A stretch of 64,000 nucleotides of DNA, from NCBI GenBank assembly GCA_029718625.1, contig CM056379.1:64693626-64757625 (forward strand), given 5' to 3'. The notes under the pieces were generated by a model, which saw nothing but the letters and a program-made list of their open reading frames with translations, was not told where the DNA came from and did no database searches. The DNA is from Synaphobranchus kaupii. Lineage: Eukaryota; Chordata; Actinopteri; Anguilliformes; Synaphobranchidae. A program made the position numbers and the translations under genes. Below, piece by piece: positions 45,500-56,465 of this stretch; positions within the stretch are counted from its first letter, which is position 1; the number at the start of each line of letters is the position of its first letter.

Positions 45500-45535
45500 A
45501 ATGTGTCACTGTCCAATTAATTATGGTTCTCACTG
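45500..45535. mobile_element. Tc1-type right terminus fragment
   Basis: ATGTGTCACTGTCCAATTAA then TTATGGTTCTCACTG and TA match the end of the fragment at 30635-30819. Only the terminus remains. Confidence 0.6.
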
Positions 45536-45687
45536 TATATCATACAGGGGTTTTAAGTATACTACATTGAGAATTTTTTTTGCCTACTTAACTTTCTCGT
45601 CATGCCTACTCAATAGTAGGCTATGGAAGGGTGCTGATTCGGACACAGCATGATATGGTTATTAAGGCTGCTATAGCTGAAAACATA

Positions 45688-47218
45688 CACTACTCACAAA
45701 AAGTTAGGGATATTCGGTTTTCGGGTGAAATTTCAGGATGAACCTAAAATGCACTATAACCTTTACAGGTGAAATTAATTTGACCTTCTCTAAACTTTTG
45801 AATGCACATGTCCAACTATTCAATGTTTCAGTACTTTTTGCACAACTTGCTGTTCTCTAACAAGGAGCTGAACGGCAAAATTCACAACAGGTGTTTGATC
45901 CATGAATCGACGAATAAATTTCCTGGTTCAATTAGAATTGGTATTTAAACAGTCCTCTTCATCATGCTGTTCACATTTTGACATCATGAGACCAAGACGA
46001 CACCTAACAATTGATCAACAGTACCTCGCCATTGCGAGGCTTCAAACAGGATGTTCTCAGAGGGAAGTGGCCACTGAGCTTAGAGTGTCACAGAGTGTCA
46101 TCAGCAGGTTGCAACAGAGATACAGAGAGACTGGAAGAGTCACAGAAAGGCATAGAAGTGGACGTCCTTTGGCCACATCCCACACTGATGACCGCTTCAT
46201 TGTGAACAGTGCCCTGCGGAACCGGATGATGAATGCCACTCAACTCCAGGCACATTTAAGGGAGGTGAGAGGCACCCAAGTGTCATGTCAGACCATTCGA
46301 AACCGTTTACATCAGCGTGGTCTGCGTGCTAGACGACCTGCAAGGGTACCTGACCACACCACCAGGCACAGGCGTCATCGTCTTGCATGGGCCAGGGAGC
46401 ATTTACGCTGGACGAGGGACCAGTGGGCCTCAGTGCTGTTCTCTGATGAAAGTCGATTCACGTTGAGCAGAAATGATGGCCGCCAACGATGTTGGAGACG
46501 TCAAGGAGAGCGCTATGCATCAGCCACTGTTGTCACCAGACGACCCTTTGGTGGTGGCGGTGTTACAGTGTGGGCAGGTGTGTCTAGTCAATACAGAACT
46601 GCCCTACACTTTGTGAATGGTACAGTGACAAGCCCATACTACCTGAATAACATCATTAATCCAGTCATTGTGCCCCTGCATGAACAACACAGGCCTAATT
46701 TCATCTTCATGGGCGACAATGCTCCAGCTCATCGAGGTCGCATCATTAGGGAAAGGCTGCTGGAGACTGGGGTACCTCAAATGGAGTGGCCTGCACTTTC
46801 TCCAGACCTGAATCCCATAGAAAACCTATGGGATCAGCTGACTCACCGTGTAGAGGCTCGTAACTCTGTACCCCAGAACCTCAATGACCTGAGGGCCGCC
46901 CTTCAAGAAAAGTGGGATGCCATGCCTCAGCAGACAATAAGTCGACTTGTGAACAGCATGAGACGTCGTTGTCAAGCTGTAATTGATGCTCAAGGGCACA
47001 TGACAAGTTATTGAGACATTGACATTTTTGTTGTGGTATACCCACCACTGTTGTTGGCTTTTGTTTCAATAAATTGTTTGAGATGAGGAAATCACCATTG
47101 CATGCTTCTACTTAAATGCCCTACTTTCATGATACGTATAATATCACTGTAGCGTGAACTTACATTTTCCATAAATTTCACCCGAAAGCCAAATATCCCT
47201 AACTTTTTGTGAGTAGTG
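45688..47218 (+). mobile_element. Tc1-like element of a second family, open frame
   Basis: The ends CACTACTCACAAAAAGTTAG and their complement are flanked by TA (45686-45687 and 47219-47220). The TIR similarity covers about 45 bases including GGGATATTCGG and TTTCGGGTGAAATTT. The 1531-bp element holds a complete transposase frame (45986-47014). Sequence and termini differ from the CAGTCAAGCC and CAGTGGTG families in this window. Confidence 0.95.
45986..47014 (+). CDS. Tc1-family transposase (DD34E), full-length frame
   Basis: From the Met at 45986 the protein is 342 residues; the frame is open 28 codons further upstream (45902), but [20 protein letters not shown] is the natural family start. 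Residues 1-120 carry two helix-turn-helix parts ([20 protein letters not shown] and [17 protein letters not shown]) separated by an HRSGRP linker. The catalytic domain has D154 in FSDESRF, the glycine-rich [13 protein letters not shown]244 in [10 protein letters not shown] and E279 in [11 protein letters not shown], with exactly 34 residues between D244 and E279. There are no stops, no frameshifts and no lost catalytic residues, so the gene looks able to encode an active enzyme. It ends GHMTSY. Confidence 0.95.
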   Translation: MRPRRHLTIDQQYLAIARLQTGCSQREVATELRVSQSVISRLQQRYRETGRVTERHRSGRPLATSHTDDRFIVNSALRNRMMNATQLQAHLREVRGTQVSCQTIRNRLHQRGLRARRPARVPDHTTRHRRHRLAWAREHLRWTRDQWASVLFSDESRFTLSRNDGRQRCWRRQGERYASATVVTRRPFGGGGVTVWAGVSSQYRTALHFVNGTVTSPYYLNNIINPVIVPLHEQHRPNFIFMGDNAPAHRGRIIRERLLETGVPQMEWPALSPDLNPIENLWDQLTHRVEARNSVPQNLNDLRAALQEKWDAMPQQTISRLVNSMRRRCQAVIDAQGHMTSY

Positions 47219-47220
47219 TA

Positions 47221-48428
47221 TTTGTAGGAGCCATATTTCAGTTAAAGGTAAAATGAAAAGGCAAATGTATACTGAATGCATTGAGTTATTTAGAATATGA
47301 TGGTATTTTTAATTTGGTGACTTAATCTTCTGCTAATTTTATTTGGATAAACAATAGCCAGTGGGGCACATGGGCAATGTAAGATGGCATCTTAGTAGCT
47401 TTGCTGCAAGACAATTTTTCAACCGTTTGCTTTCGATAGTGTACCTTTACACTAGAGATTTATGGATGATACATAAAATAAATTAAAGGATAAAATAGAG
47501 ATTTCATTAGGAAACAAATAGGAAATTAAAAAATGGGAGACTAAAAATAAGTAAATTACTGAGATATTACAGTGTAATACACTTTATTTTTTAATAGAAA
47601 AATTGATTGTTGCTTCAAATTAAAGAGAAGGGAGAGGTTTTAGTCTCACACCATGGTCTCTGGTTTGGTCATTCTGCTGTTGTTCGGTATAACTACTGCC
47701 TCCCATCACAACCTACAGCATTCTGATGTACCTGGTCTACCAACACAAAAGTTAGCCACTCGAGTCAATGGACTACATTCACAAAAATTCCCATACACAT
47801 ACATTGTTTTTAAATGTTAAACAGGAAATATTCTTCTGATTTGTGTATAAATGTGTATCATTGCACAGCTGCATGCCACTTTCTCCATTTTATTCTATGG
47901 GGTGATCCATAATACTGCTGCTTCTGGGGAGCAACATCTAAGTGGTTGAATGTATGAGGCAATGGTGGTACTTGCTATCCCGTCCTGTAATCTGAAAGGG
48001 TTTATCTTCTTCTGGGAAGCTAAAGACAATTCTGCTGCAGCAGAGTGAACAAGTGGGCGAACTAATCTCCTCTTCTGATACTCCATTTTGTTTATCTGAA
48101 CACCTCCTCCGTCCATGTTGAGTATCTGTCATGGAAACGCAGGGTCTGTTTGGAGGTGTAGATTTCTCTGGTTAAAACGTGTGTAGATGCCTTTCAGCAG
48201 TTTTTTCAATTTTTCAATGGCCGCTGAGTGAGGAAGCCGAAGGTCTGCATGTCCTCTATTTTCAGATTTTGTATTTTCAGATTTTGTAGCGCTGTATGGA
48301 CTTATAATCATTTACATTTGCGCCTACAATCTTGGGGCACTAAAGTTCTTATTAGCTGCCCAGTAGTGCATGCTCAAAGGACATATTACTTCCACTTTTT
48401 GCCAACCTACAAGCTAAGCCACCAAACA
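47221..48428. other. No gene seen; possible LINE 5' region at the end
   Basis: AT-rich unique DNA up to about 47900. The part before 48429 may belong to the 5' UTR of the LINE, but I see no clear 5' boundary. The open frame upstream of the Met at 48429 has no domain. Confidence 0.4.
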
Positions 48429-49177
48429 ATGCAGCGAGAGCAGATGAAAACGCTGTCCGATGCCATCCAACAAATAAAAACGGATATGATGGCCTACTTT
48501 GACACGAAAGCTGCGACTATTCTCAGCACATTGAATTGCATTGAGAACTCCTTTTCCACATTAGGAGATCAAGTTGTGCAATTGGAACAACGATTACAGC
48601 GAATGAGGACAACGTGAGTGATCTAACTACCACAGTTAAACAACTCGAGAAGCATAACACTTACCTGATGGATAAAATCTGGAGAATCGGAGTAGGTCCT
48701 CATATCTCCGCTTTGTTCGAGTACTAGAAGCTGCAGAAGGCCGCGACATGCTCGGATTTATGTCCCATCTGATCCCACAGCTTCTGGGTCCAGAGAACTT
48801 CACTGCTCCGCCGCCTATCGAGCTGGCTCACCGCACTCCTACTGTCGAAATCACGAGAGAGCCAGCCCGAGGTCCATCCTGATCAAACTGCTACACTTCC
48901 AGGATAAAGTTAAGATCCTTCGACTGGCTCGCGTAAAGAAGGAGCTGATCTTCAACGGGAACCATATCTTCATCTACAGCGCCGACCTGACGAAGAGGCG
49001 TCGCTCCTTCGACCCGGTCAAGAGGAGGCTTCGGGAGCTTAACTTAAAGTTCTCCCTCCGTTACCCCTGCACATTGAGTGTATGGGTGGATGGCAAGGAA
49101 CAACAATTCACCGACCACAAAGCTGCCGAAGACACCTTCATATCTTTTAGGAACTCTTCCATGAGCTCTCCACCGTA
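48429..49177 (+). pseudogene. LINE ORF1 (L1-type ORF1p), frameshifted
   Basis: The reading starts MQREQMKTLSDAIQQIKTDM and has a coiled-coil pattern to LEQRL. After a frame change near 48600 it continues VSDLTTTVKQLEKHN; after another near 48681 it reads ENRSRSS and EAAEGRDMLGFMSHLIPQLL; after a third near 48880 it reads ILIKLLHFQDKVKILRLARV, FIYSADLTKRRRSFDPVKRR and KFSLRYP. The order coiled coil, ENRSRR-type RRM and C-terminal domain with the F.D.TKRR-type motif is that of L1 ORF1 (Transposase_22). It would be an RNA-binding chaperone. Three frameshifts make it inactive. ORF2 of the same or an adjoining LINE follows. Confidence 0.75.
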
Positions 49178-50000
49178 AGGTCCCATGCCTGGATATCCCA
49201 CTGAAGGTACAGGCTAACTTTAGCCAGTTATCTGTTTTTAAGTTTAAGTCTACTAAGACTTTAAACCATGAACAATGTTGACACTTTTGAGTTATAGTTA
49301 CTGATCTCGAAACTAACTGAACACATTACCTTTTTTTTTTTTGTTCTCTTTTCTGTTATATTGGCTGATGGGATGCCAACAATGTCAACGGGGGTTCATT
49401 CGGTTCATTGGTATTGTTTGCCGTAAATGGATGCAATTTTTTTTCCCTCTCTTGCCGCAGCAAGGCAGAATAGTGTCATAATAAAGTGTCGTACTTATTG
49501 GAACAAGGGGAATACCCTCTTTATTTATTTTTTTCTCTTTCCTCTTTCAATTAAATTAAAATATATTGCATCAACTTCACTAAGGAATACTGTTCTTTAT
49601 TTATTTATTTATTTATTTTTTACTTAGTAGCATGCATAGTGTGTTATCCAATGCAATCAGCCTCTTGTTGTCTGGTTACCAACCAGGTTATTATTTTAGT
49701 CTCTTCTAAGCTACAGCTATTTGATAATAGCAGACTAAGCTCTGAGTGGAGGAGGTTTTGGCTTACTCACCTAAATCCTTGGGCCTATGGGGTCAAGGTT
49801 ACAGGGGCTGGTCTTGGGCTCTTTTTTGTTTTGCTGTGTGTATGTTTGTTATGTGTTTGGTCTGTTCGTCTTGTCTGTGTCTTTATCTGCAACTGTCTAT
49901 GTATTTGGTATCCCTATGTCTCGCAACTTATATCTCTGGATCCGCTCTGCTATGACATGTTTGATCAGTGATGGTATTCTTCTAAACACTATGTTTTAAA
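49178..50000. other. LINE inter-ORF region
   Basis: About 820 bases lie between ORF1 and the start of ORF2. It has a T-rich part (49420-49625) and a TGTGTTTGGTCTG-rich part (49830-49900). No gene; the open frames here are low complexity. Confidence 0.5.
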
Positions 50001-50037
50001 CTGGACAGGGTTAAAGGACTGAAAATAATTAATCTTA

Positions 50038-50602
50038 AGCCCTATTCGGACGGGATAAGTTTTCAGGACAATGGGTACGTTTAAATGCACACTAATACTC
50101 CGATCTGAACCCGTTTATGGCAATACTCTGGTTACTGAAATGGTCATGTAAACACCTTTATCCGATAATGTAAGGTCATAATCCGTGTTTTCAAAACCCG
50201 ATTAACACCCCTGGTTTTTTGGCCAAACTTTTGATTTTTTGGAGCATGTAAACACCTTTCTCCGGTTTCTTTCGGCTTTTCAAAACTACGCATGTCAGGC
50301 AGAAGGGGTGGTGTAACGTCAAAATGATTCCACCCGTCAACATTTGCTATGCCTGGGGTTCCTTCAGAATCTCACTTCCACAATTTCATTATTAAATTTG
50401 CATTTCACCGGTGAAAATATATTGTTCAGTGTTACGTACTTGTGTTTGTACTAGCTAGTTTGTGGCTAGCACATTAAATAACTGAAATTTTCGGGAAATT
50501 CGCCAGATTTAGAGATCGGTAAAGCTAGCTAGTACAATAATATAAATCAACCACTACTAGCAATTAGCTATAAATAAGTAGCTATAATAATTACTAGCTA
50601 GC

Positions 50603-50636
<34 letters not shown>

Positions 50637-51706
50637 GCCTAACGTAAATTTTTGACGGGCGGATCATTTTTGTCCTTACAACGGGAAGCAGTTAGTAGCT
50701 ACGTTTTCCACAGAGCTGATTATGGAGAGAATCATGTAAACGCGGCTTTTGGAGTAATCACATTTCTTATGTCCATGTGAACGCAATAAATTAAATACTG
50801 CCGTAAGCTGATCGTTTCCAGTAATCGGATATTGCTGTGCATGTAAACGTACCCAATGTCTGTAAAGTAATTATTAAAAAAGGACGTCTGTAATGTTAAT
50901 GGCCGATTCGGACGGAATAAAGTATCTCCGTAATCAGCGTCTAGAATTACAGAGATGGGAGTGTCTACACTATGTTGTCGTCACACCGAAAATGTTCCCC
51001 ACGAGTCATACAACGTTACACATCCTATCTTCGCTGCAAACTGATTGCTTCTGGTAGAAAATCGGTCAGGGAGCAATTGAAAAGATACAGGCGCCAAAAA
51101 AACTACGTGGACACAATGTTGGCATGGCAAACATGTCCACAAAAAGCGCGAGGAATCCTGCATTACACGGTACACCTCTTTATTAACGTTTGCTTGAAAA
51201 GAAACAGTGTTAAGCCATAACATGTATGTAACGCTATAGCTAGGCTACAATAGCTTACCTAAAGCTGCCACAAGCGTTGTCCCACTGTAGCCTACTTTTG
51301 AGCCTGTTTTTTTTTTTTTTGCTCTCTGTCTTCTTATTTAATGTAACGTTACATTAATTTAGAGGTCGGTCAATAGTTGGACCGAAGAGAGCACAACCAA
51401 ATGCGTCCTCGGGTGCTTACGTGAAAACCCAGTAGAAAATACTGGGGAAAACTAATTTCTCACAGGAAATAACAGAATTTTACCGGACATGTCAATTCGC
51501 ACGGGATTGCTTTAACCTGGGGTAATTTTTACAGGACATTTAACAGTAGGTAAAAGACTCCGGAATCTTTACTGGCGCGGGAGAGTGCAGTCCGTAAAAG
51601 TTACAGACATGGCAGATTCAGACGGGACTAAAATAGCGGAGCTCCTCCGGTAATTATTACATTACCCCACCTCCCCCTGTAAAACTTATCCCGTCCGAAT
51701 AGGGCT
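50038..51706. mobile_element. Harbinger-type element inside LINE ORF2
   Basis: The termini AGCCCTATTCGGACGGGATA and their complement (TCCCGTCCGAATAGGGCT) match for at least 26 bases. A 3-bp TTA duplication flanks it (50035-50037 and 51707-51709). Removing the element and one TTA leaves the LINE frame open across the site, which confirms the ends. Internal GATTCGGACGG words repeat the terminal motif. An 82-codon frame at 50972-51220 shows no domain I know. MITE copy B (50073-50854) lies inside, close to the left end. Confidence 0.85.
50073..50854. mobile_element. MITE with GGGTACGTTTAAATGCAC termini, copy B
   Basis: This is the second copy of the family at 2149-2885, 782 bp long with the same end-to-end order. 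It has a 3-bp AAT duplication (50070-50072 and 50855-50857). A TAA microsatellite at 50608-50635 is longer than in copy A. No coding sequence. Confidence 0.9.
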
Positions 51707-51738
51707 TTAGTATCAGTCTTTCACCAAAAATTGACCTA

Positions 51739-53360
51739 CAGTGGTGTTCAAAAAAATAGCAGTACAACATCAGTAACCTGATGAACCACTGTTATTAGTA
51801 GTAGTGATATTTCTGCATGGCAAATAATTTACTTGTAGATGTAGTAGTGTAATAGAAAAATAACAGCCCCAACTGTCATGACATGCACGCTGCTTGTTCT
51901 GAGTAATTGACTCATTCATTGAAAGGGGCGTGTTCAAAATAATAGCAGTGTGGAGTTTAATTAGAGAATTCATTCATTCTGTGAAAAAAACAGGTGTCAT
52001 TAATTGTCCTTTATTAAGGAAGAAGGGAAGCAAATGTTTCACACATTATTAAAAAATATATTTCCTTCTGAATTGGTAAATGGGCCGTTCCAAACATTGT
52101 TCGGAGGAACAACGTAATTTGATTAAAAAGTTGATTGGAGAGGGGAAAACGTATAAAGAAGTGCAGCAAATTATAGGATGCTCAGCTAAAATGATCTCAA
52201 ATGCTTTAAAACGGCAACAAAAACCCGAAACATGCGGAAGAAAACGAGCAACTACTGTTAAAACGGATTGAAGAATAGTCAGAATGGCAAAGATTCAGCC
52301 AATCATCACCTCCAGAAAGATCAAAGATTATCTAAAATTACCTGTGAGTGCTGTTACAGTCAGAAGACGTTTGATCGAAGCTAAGCTATCAGCAAGAAGC
52401 CCCCATAAAGCACCATTGTTGAAAAAATGGCATGTGCAGAATCGGTTAAAATTTGCCAAGGAACACATCGATTGGCCCAAAGAGAAATGGCGTAACATTC
52501 TGTGGGCTGATGAGAGTAAAATTGTTCTTTTCGGGTCTAGTGGTCGTCGACAGTACGTCAGACGACCCCCCGGGTACTGAATTCAAGCCACAGTACACTG
52601 TGAAGACAGTGAAGCATGGTCGTGCAAAAATCATGGTATGGGGATGTTTTTAATACTGCGGTGTTGGGCTATTTTTATCGTATACCAGGGATCATGGATC
52701 AGTTTGAATACATCAAAATACTTGAAGAGATTATGTTGCCGTATGCCGAAGAGGAAATGCCCCTGAAATGGGTGTTTCAACAAGACAACGACCCCAAACA
52801 CACGAGTAAGCGAGCAACATCTTGGTTCCAGACAAAAAGGATTGAGGTGGCCAGCTCAATCCCCTGACCTCAGCCCCATTGAAAACTTGTGGGGTGACAT
52901 TAAAAATGCAGTTTCTGAAGCAAAACCCAAAAATTCACAGGAACTGTGGAATGTAGTTCGTTCATCCTGGGCTGAAATACCTGTTTCTAGGTGCCAGAAG
53001 TTGGTTGACTCGATGCAACGCAGATGCGCAGCAGTTATCAAAAACAATGGTTATGCAACTAAATATTAGTTCAGTGATTTAAAGTGAAGTTAAATCTTGA
53101 AAAATTTATTCAGTTTATACAGTAATGTTTGAGTTTGAAGAGAAAAATGTCGACGCTATTTTTTTGAACAGATTAATATTCCTTTTCTTTGTTTCCTGTA
53201 AAAGAATAACGCAGACTTGATAAAATTAGTTAATGCTTTGATTTGGAATTGAATGTGTAATGTTTCCACTACATTTGAAATATGGAACTAAAAGCTATTA
53301 AAAAATATTTGCACTTTATTCACTTTTTTTAACGCACTGCTGTTTATTTGAACACAACTG
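51739..53360 (+). mobile_element. Tc1-like element of a third family, inactive
   Basis: The left end CAGTGGTGTTCAAAAAAATA and the complement of the right end (CAGTTGTGTTCAAATAAACA) are inverted repeats, and TA flanks both sides (51737-51738 and 53361-53362). Removal with one TA restores the LINE frame (GAC CTA CTT CGA). The transposase gene inside is broken (52080-53069). Confidence 0.95.
52080..53069 (+). pseudogene. Tc1 transposase pseudogene, third family
   Basis: The reading begins MGRSKHCSEEQRNLIKKLIG with a helix-turn-helix (YKEVQQIIGCSAKMISNALK). A stop follows at 52269, then IVRMAKIQPIITSRKIKDYL and the second DNA-binding part. The first catalytic motif is ADESKIVLFG. A frame change near 52565 precedes YTVKTVKHGRAKIMVWGCF, a further change near 52650 leads to the second motif FQQDNDPKHTSK, and another near 52845 to RWPAQSPDLSPIENLW with the catalytic Glu. 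It ends YATKY. All three catalytic residues are present, but one stop and at least three frameshifts make it non-functional. Confidence 0.9.
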
Positions 53361-56109
53361 TACTTCGAGCATGGGTTGAACAGCATAAACCTAATGTTAT
53401 AACTTTATCTGAAACTTGGCTCACCAACAGACTATCTGACATTGAAATTGAACTTGCTAACTATATACTGTACAGAGCTGACAGAGGCTCTAGGGGTGGT
53501 GGCGTAGCCACTTACGTGTCATCTAACTTGGCTTCTGAGCTAATCATCCCTGAGGTTCAGCCTTTAAATTTTGAATGTATTTTTGTTAAGGTAACTCTGC
53601 ATGATAACAAGTACATAACTATTGGAAATATATATAGACCGCCCTCTGCACCTGCTGATTCCTTTAATTGTATGATTTCTACTATAAATTCTATCTCCTG
53701 TAAGAGCGAACTTATCATACTAGGTGATTTCAACAAGAACTGGATTGTTAAATCTCTTACTAAAGAGAAAAACATTTTTGGAAATCTAAACTGATTAGTG
53801 AGCCCACACGGGTCACACTCACATCCCAAACACTACTCGACTAGATACTGGTTTCACATCCCAATAGGTTTTTAAAAGCAGGGGTTATGTCTGACTGCCT
53901 CAGTGATCACTCAGCTGTGTACTGCATTTGGAAAATCAAACTAACCAAACTGCCACCCAAATTAATTAAAATCAGGCAATACAAGAAAATGAACATAGAT
54001 CTCTTCATTAATGACCTGATTGCAATTAATTGGAACAGGTATCAACTAATACCAAATGTTCAAGATGCCTGGGACTTTTTATTTTCTGAATTTTCTGAAG
54101 TCATCAATAAGCATGCACCCCTGAAAACAACCAAAGTCAAGGGAAGGCATCTCCCCTGGATAACCTCTGATCTTATTAGTGTTTTCAGGCAGAGAGATCA
54201 TGCATGGGTCGCTTTTCGGAAGTCTAAGGATCCTGCTGACTGGGAAAGGTACAGACAGCTCAGAAATACGAGTAAAACTATGACGAGAAATGCCAAATCT
54301 AATTACTATAGAGAATCTCTTGCTCATGATTTTAAAAATCCTAAGCATTTCTGGAATAAAATCAAAACTATAACTAATTCATGAGATACAACTTTATTGA
54401 ATAAGATAAGATCTAACAATGTTATATTGCATGATCCACTTTTAATTGCACAAGCATTTAACCAGTATTTCTCCTCGGTCTGTTCTACCATGATCACTGA
54501 TCCTTCTGGTGATGATTTTAACAATGTATTGGCTAGGCATAGCTCCTTCTCCTTCAGGAGAATCACACCTGTTGAGGTCCTGGATGTGATTAATGATTTA
54601 AAAACTAGCAGTGGACCTGGGTTAGATGGCATGGAATCCAAATTTCTCAAATTATCATCACACATTCTCATGTACCCTCTTTGTGATCTGTTTAACATGT
54701 CCTTATCCACATGTGAATTGCCTGCAATATGGAAATGGTCACGTGTCACTCCAGTTCACAAAGAGGGTGATGCCTTGGAACTCAACAATTACAGACCAAT
54801 CTCAATTATTTGCTCTACTGCGAAAGTATTTGAAAAATTGATTTACAACCAACTGTCATCTTATCTTAACAAGTACAATATCTTATCACCTTCTCAATCT
54901 GGTTTCCGATCAAATCATTCCACCACAACTGCTTTGTTAAAACTTACAAATGATATTTTTTCTGCAAATAACAATGGTAAACTAACAGGTGCTATTTTCA
55001 TTGATTTAACAAAGGCTTTTGATCTGGTTGACCACTATCTTCTCCTAGATAAATTACACTCTACTGGTCTGTCACGCAATGCTCTACTCTGGTTCAACTC
55101 TTATCTCCATCACAGAAAACAATGTGTTGTCATACAAGGTAACAAATCTGATACATTAATACAACAACGAGGCATGCCGCAAGGCTCAACCCTAGGTCCA
55201 CTTCTTTTTTAAATTTTTATTAATGAAATCCCTTCGATCTGTACTAACTGTTGTGCTCAGCTTTATGCAGACGACACAGTAATATACACTTCAAAATCCA
55301 ATTTATCACATATTGAATCAGCCCTACAGACAGATTTTAACACTTTACAAAACTGGCTCATAGCCAACAAATTATTACTTAACAAAAACAAATCTCACAC
55401 TATGATCTTTGGTACTCGCCAAAGAATTAAATCCAAATCCAAAGCCACCACATGTGCTATTGCCTGTCTCAATGGTACACCACTGCATAAAGTTGAGCAA
55501 ATCAAATACCTGGGAGTATGGCTGGACTCTGAACTTTCATTTAAATACCACATCAGCCAGACTGTCAAGAAAATTAATTTCAGTATTGGGACTCTTTATA
55601 GATCTAGAAACTGTTTTTCCTTCTCTGTCAGAAAGAACTTGTGCTTCAACTTATTTTTCCAATATTGGATTATGCTGATGTTGTATACCAGGCTGCCTCC
55701 GCGACTAATCTTCTTCCTCTCAATATAGTCTATAATAGATTATGCAGATTCGTTCTTGGATGTCCATTCACAACTCACCATTGTACAATGTATGAAACAC
55801 TCAATTGGCCCTCTCCCATGGTAAGAAGACAGAGGCATTGGCTGCAGTTCATTTTTAAATGTATTCATTTCAATTTTCCCCATTACTTAAAGCAGCTGAT
55901 GGTACCCTTTTCTTCCAATTATCAATTGAGACACTCTACACCGCTTTTCTTTTCCTTTAGTTTCCAATTCACTAGCTAAGAAAGCCTTTAAGTTTAAAGC
56001 TCCATCTGATTGGAACAATGTACCTGTCAATATCAGATCCATATCTTCTTTTCACCTGTTCAAAACTGCCCTGTCTTCCTATTACATGGTCAGCTGTACA
56101 TGTACATAA

Positions 56110-56465
56110 TTATTACCCATATTGTTTCAACCTTATTATTTATTATTCTTGCTGATACCAACATCTCTTCACAGTTAAGGAACTAAAGATCCATTTTCTT
56201 CTTCATGTTGCGTGATGTGTTATTTGATTTTCTTTTTTTTTTGTTTGTTGTTGTTGTTTATTTGTTAGTTTGCTAGTTTTTCTGCTGTTTGGTTTCTGTC
56301 TTTCTTGTGTCACATATGCTGTTGTCTAATTAATTTGTTTCTATTCTTGTTCTCTGTTAAGTGTTGTTATTTGTGTTGATCGGGACCCCCTCGAAAACGA
56401 GATGGGTACATCTCAAGGGGTTATTCCCAATAAAAATAATCATTTTCAAGAAATAAAGGGAATAA
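56110..56465 (+). other. LINE 3' UTR with terminal stem-loops
   Basis: This T-rich stretch follows ORF2. At 56382-56420 GGGACCCCCTCGAAAACGAG, then ATGGGTACATCTCAAGGGG, contains two small hairpins (CTCG/CGAG and GAGATG/CATCTC) enclosed by CCCC/GGGG. A 3' stem-loop of this kind is used by L2-type LINEs for template recognition. It ends in ATAAAAATAAT-rich sequence. Confidence 0.6.

Larger units (their letters stand above)
50001..56109 (+). pseudogene. LINE ORF2 (endonuclease-RT), split by two transposons
   Basis: ORF2 begins about 50001 (LDRVKGLKIINL), is interrupted by 50038-51706, continues for 29 bases (ISLSPKIDL), is interrupted again by 51739-53360 and resumes at 53363 as LRAWVEQHKPNVITLSETWL. 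The endonuclease domain keeps SETWL, GGGVATYV, IGNIYRPPS and LGDFN. The RT domain keeps SGPGLDG, NNYRPISI, SGFRSNHST, FIDLTKAFD, GMPQGSTLGPLLF and the catalytic YADDT. Breaks: frame changes near 53775 and 55650, a stop at 54382 (TGA) and a stop at 55210 (TAA) just after GPLLF. The last part (55965-56109) has APSDWNNVPVNIRS. Motifs fit the L2/CR1 (Jockey) group. Confidence 0.85.

Noticed and set aside
49639..49971. 110-codon frame between LINE ORF1 and ORF2
   Set aside because: Low-complexity Cys/Leu/Val sequence from TGTTTG-rich DNA; no motif.
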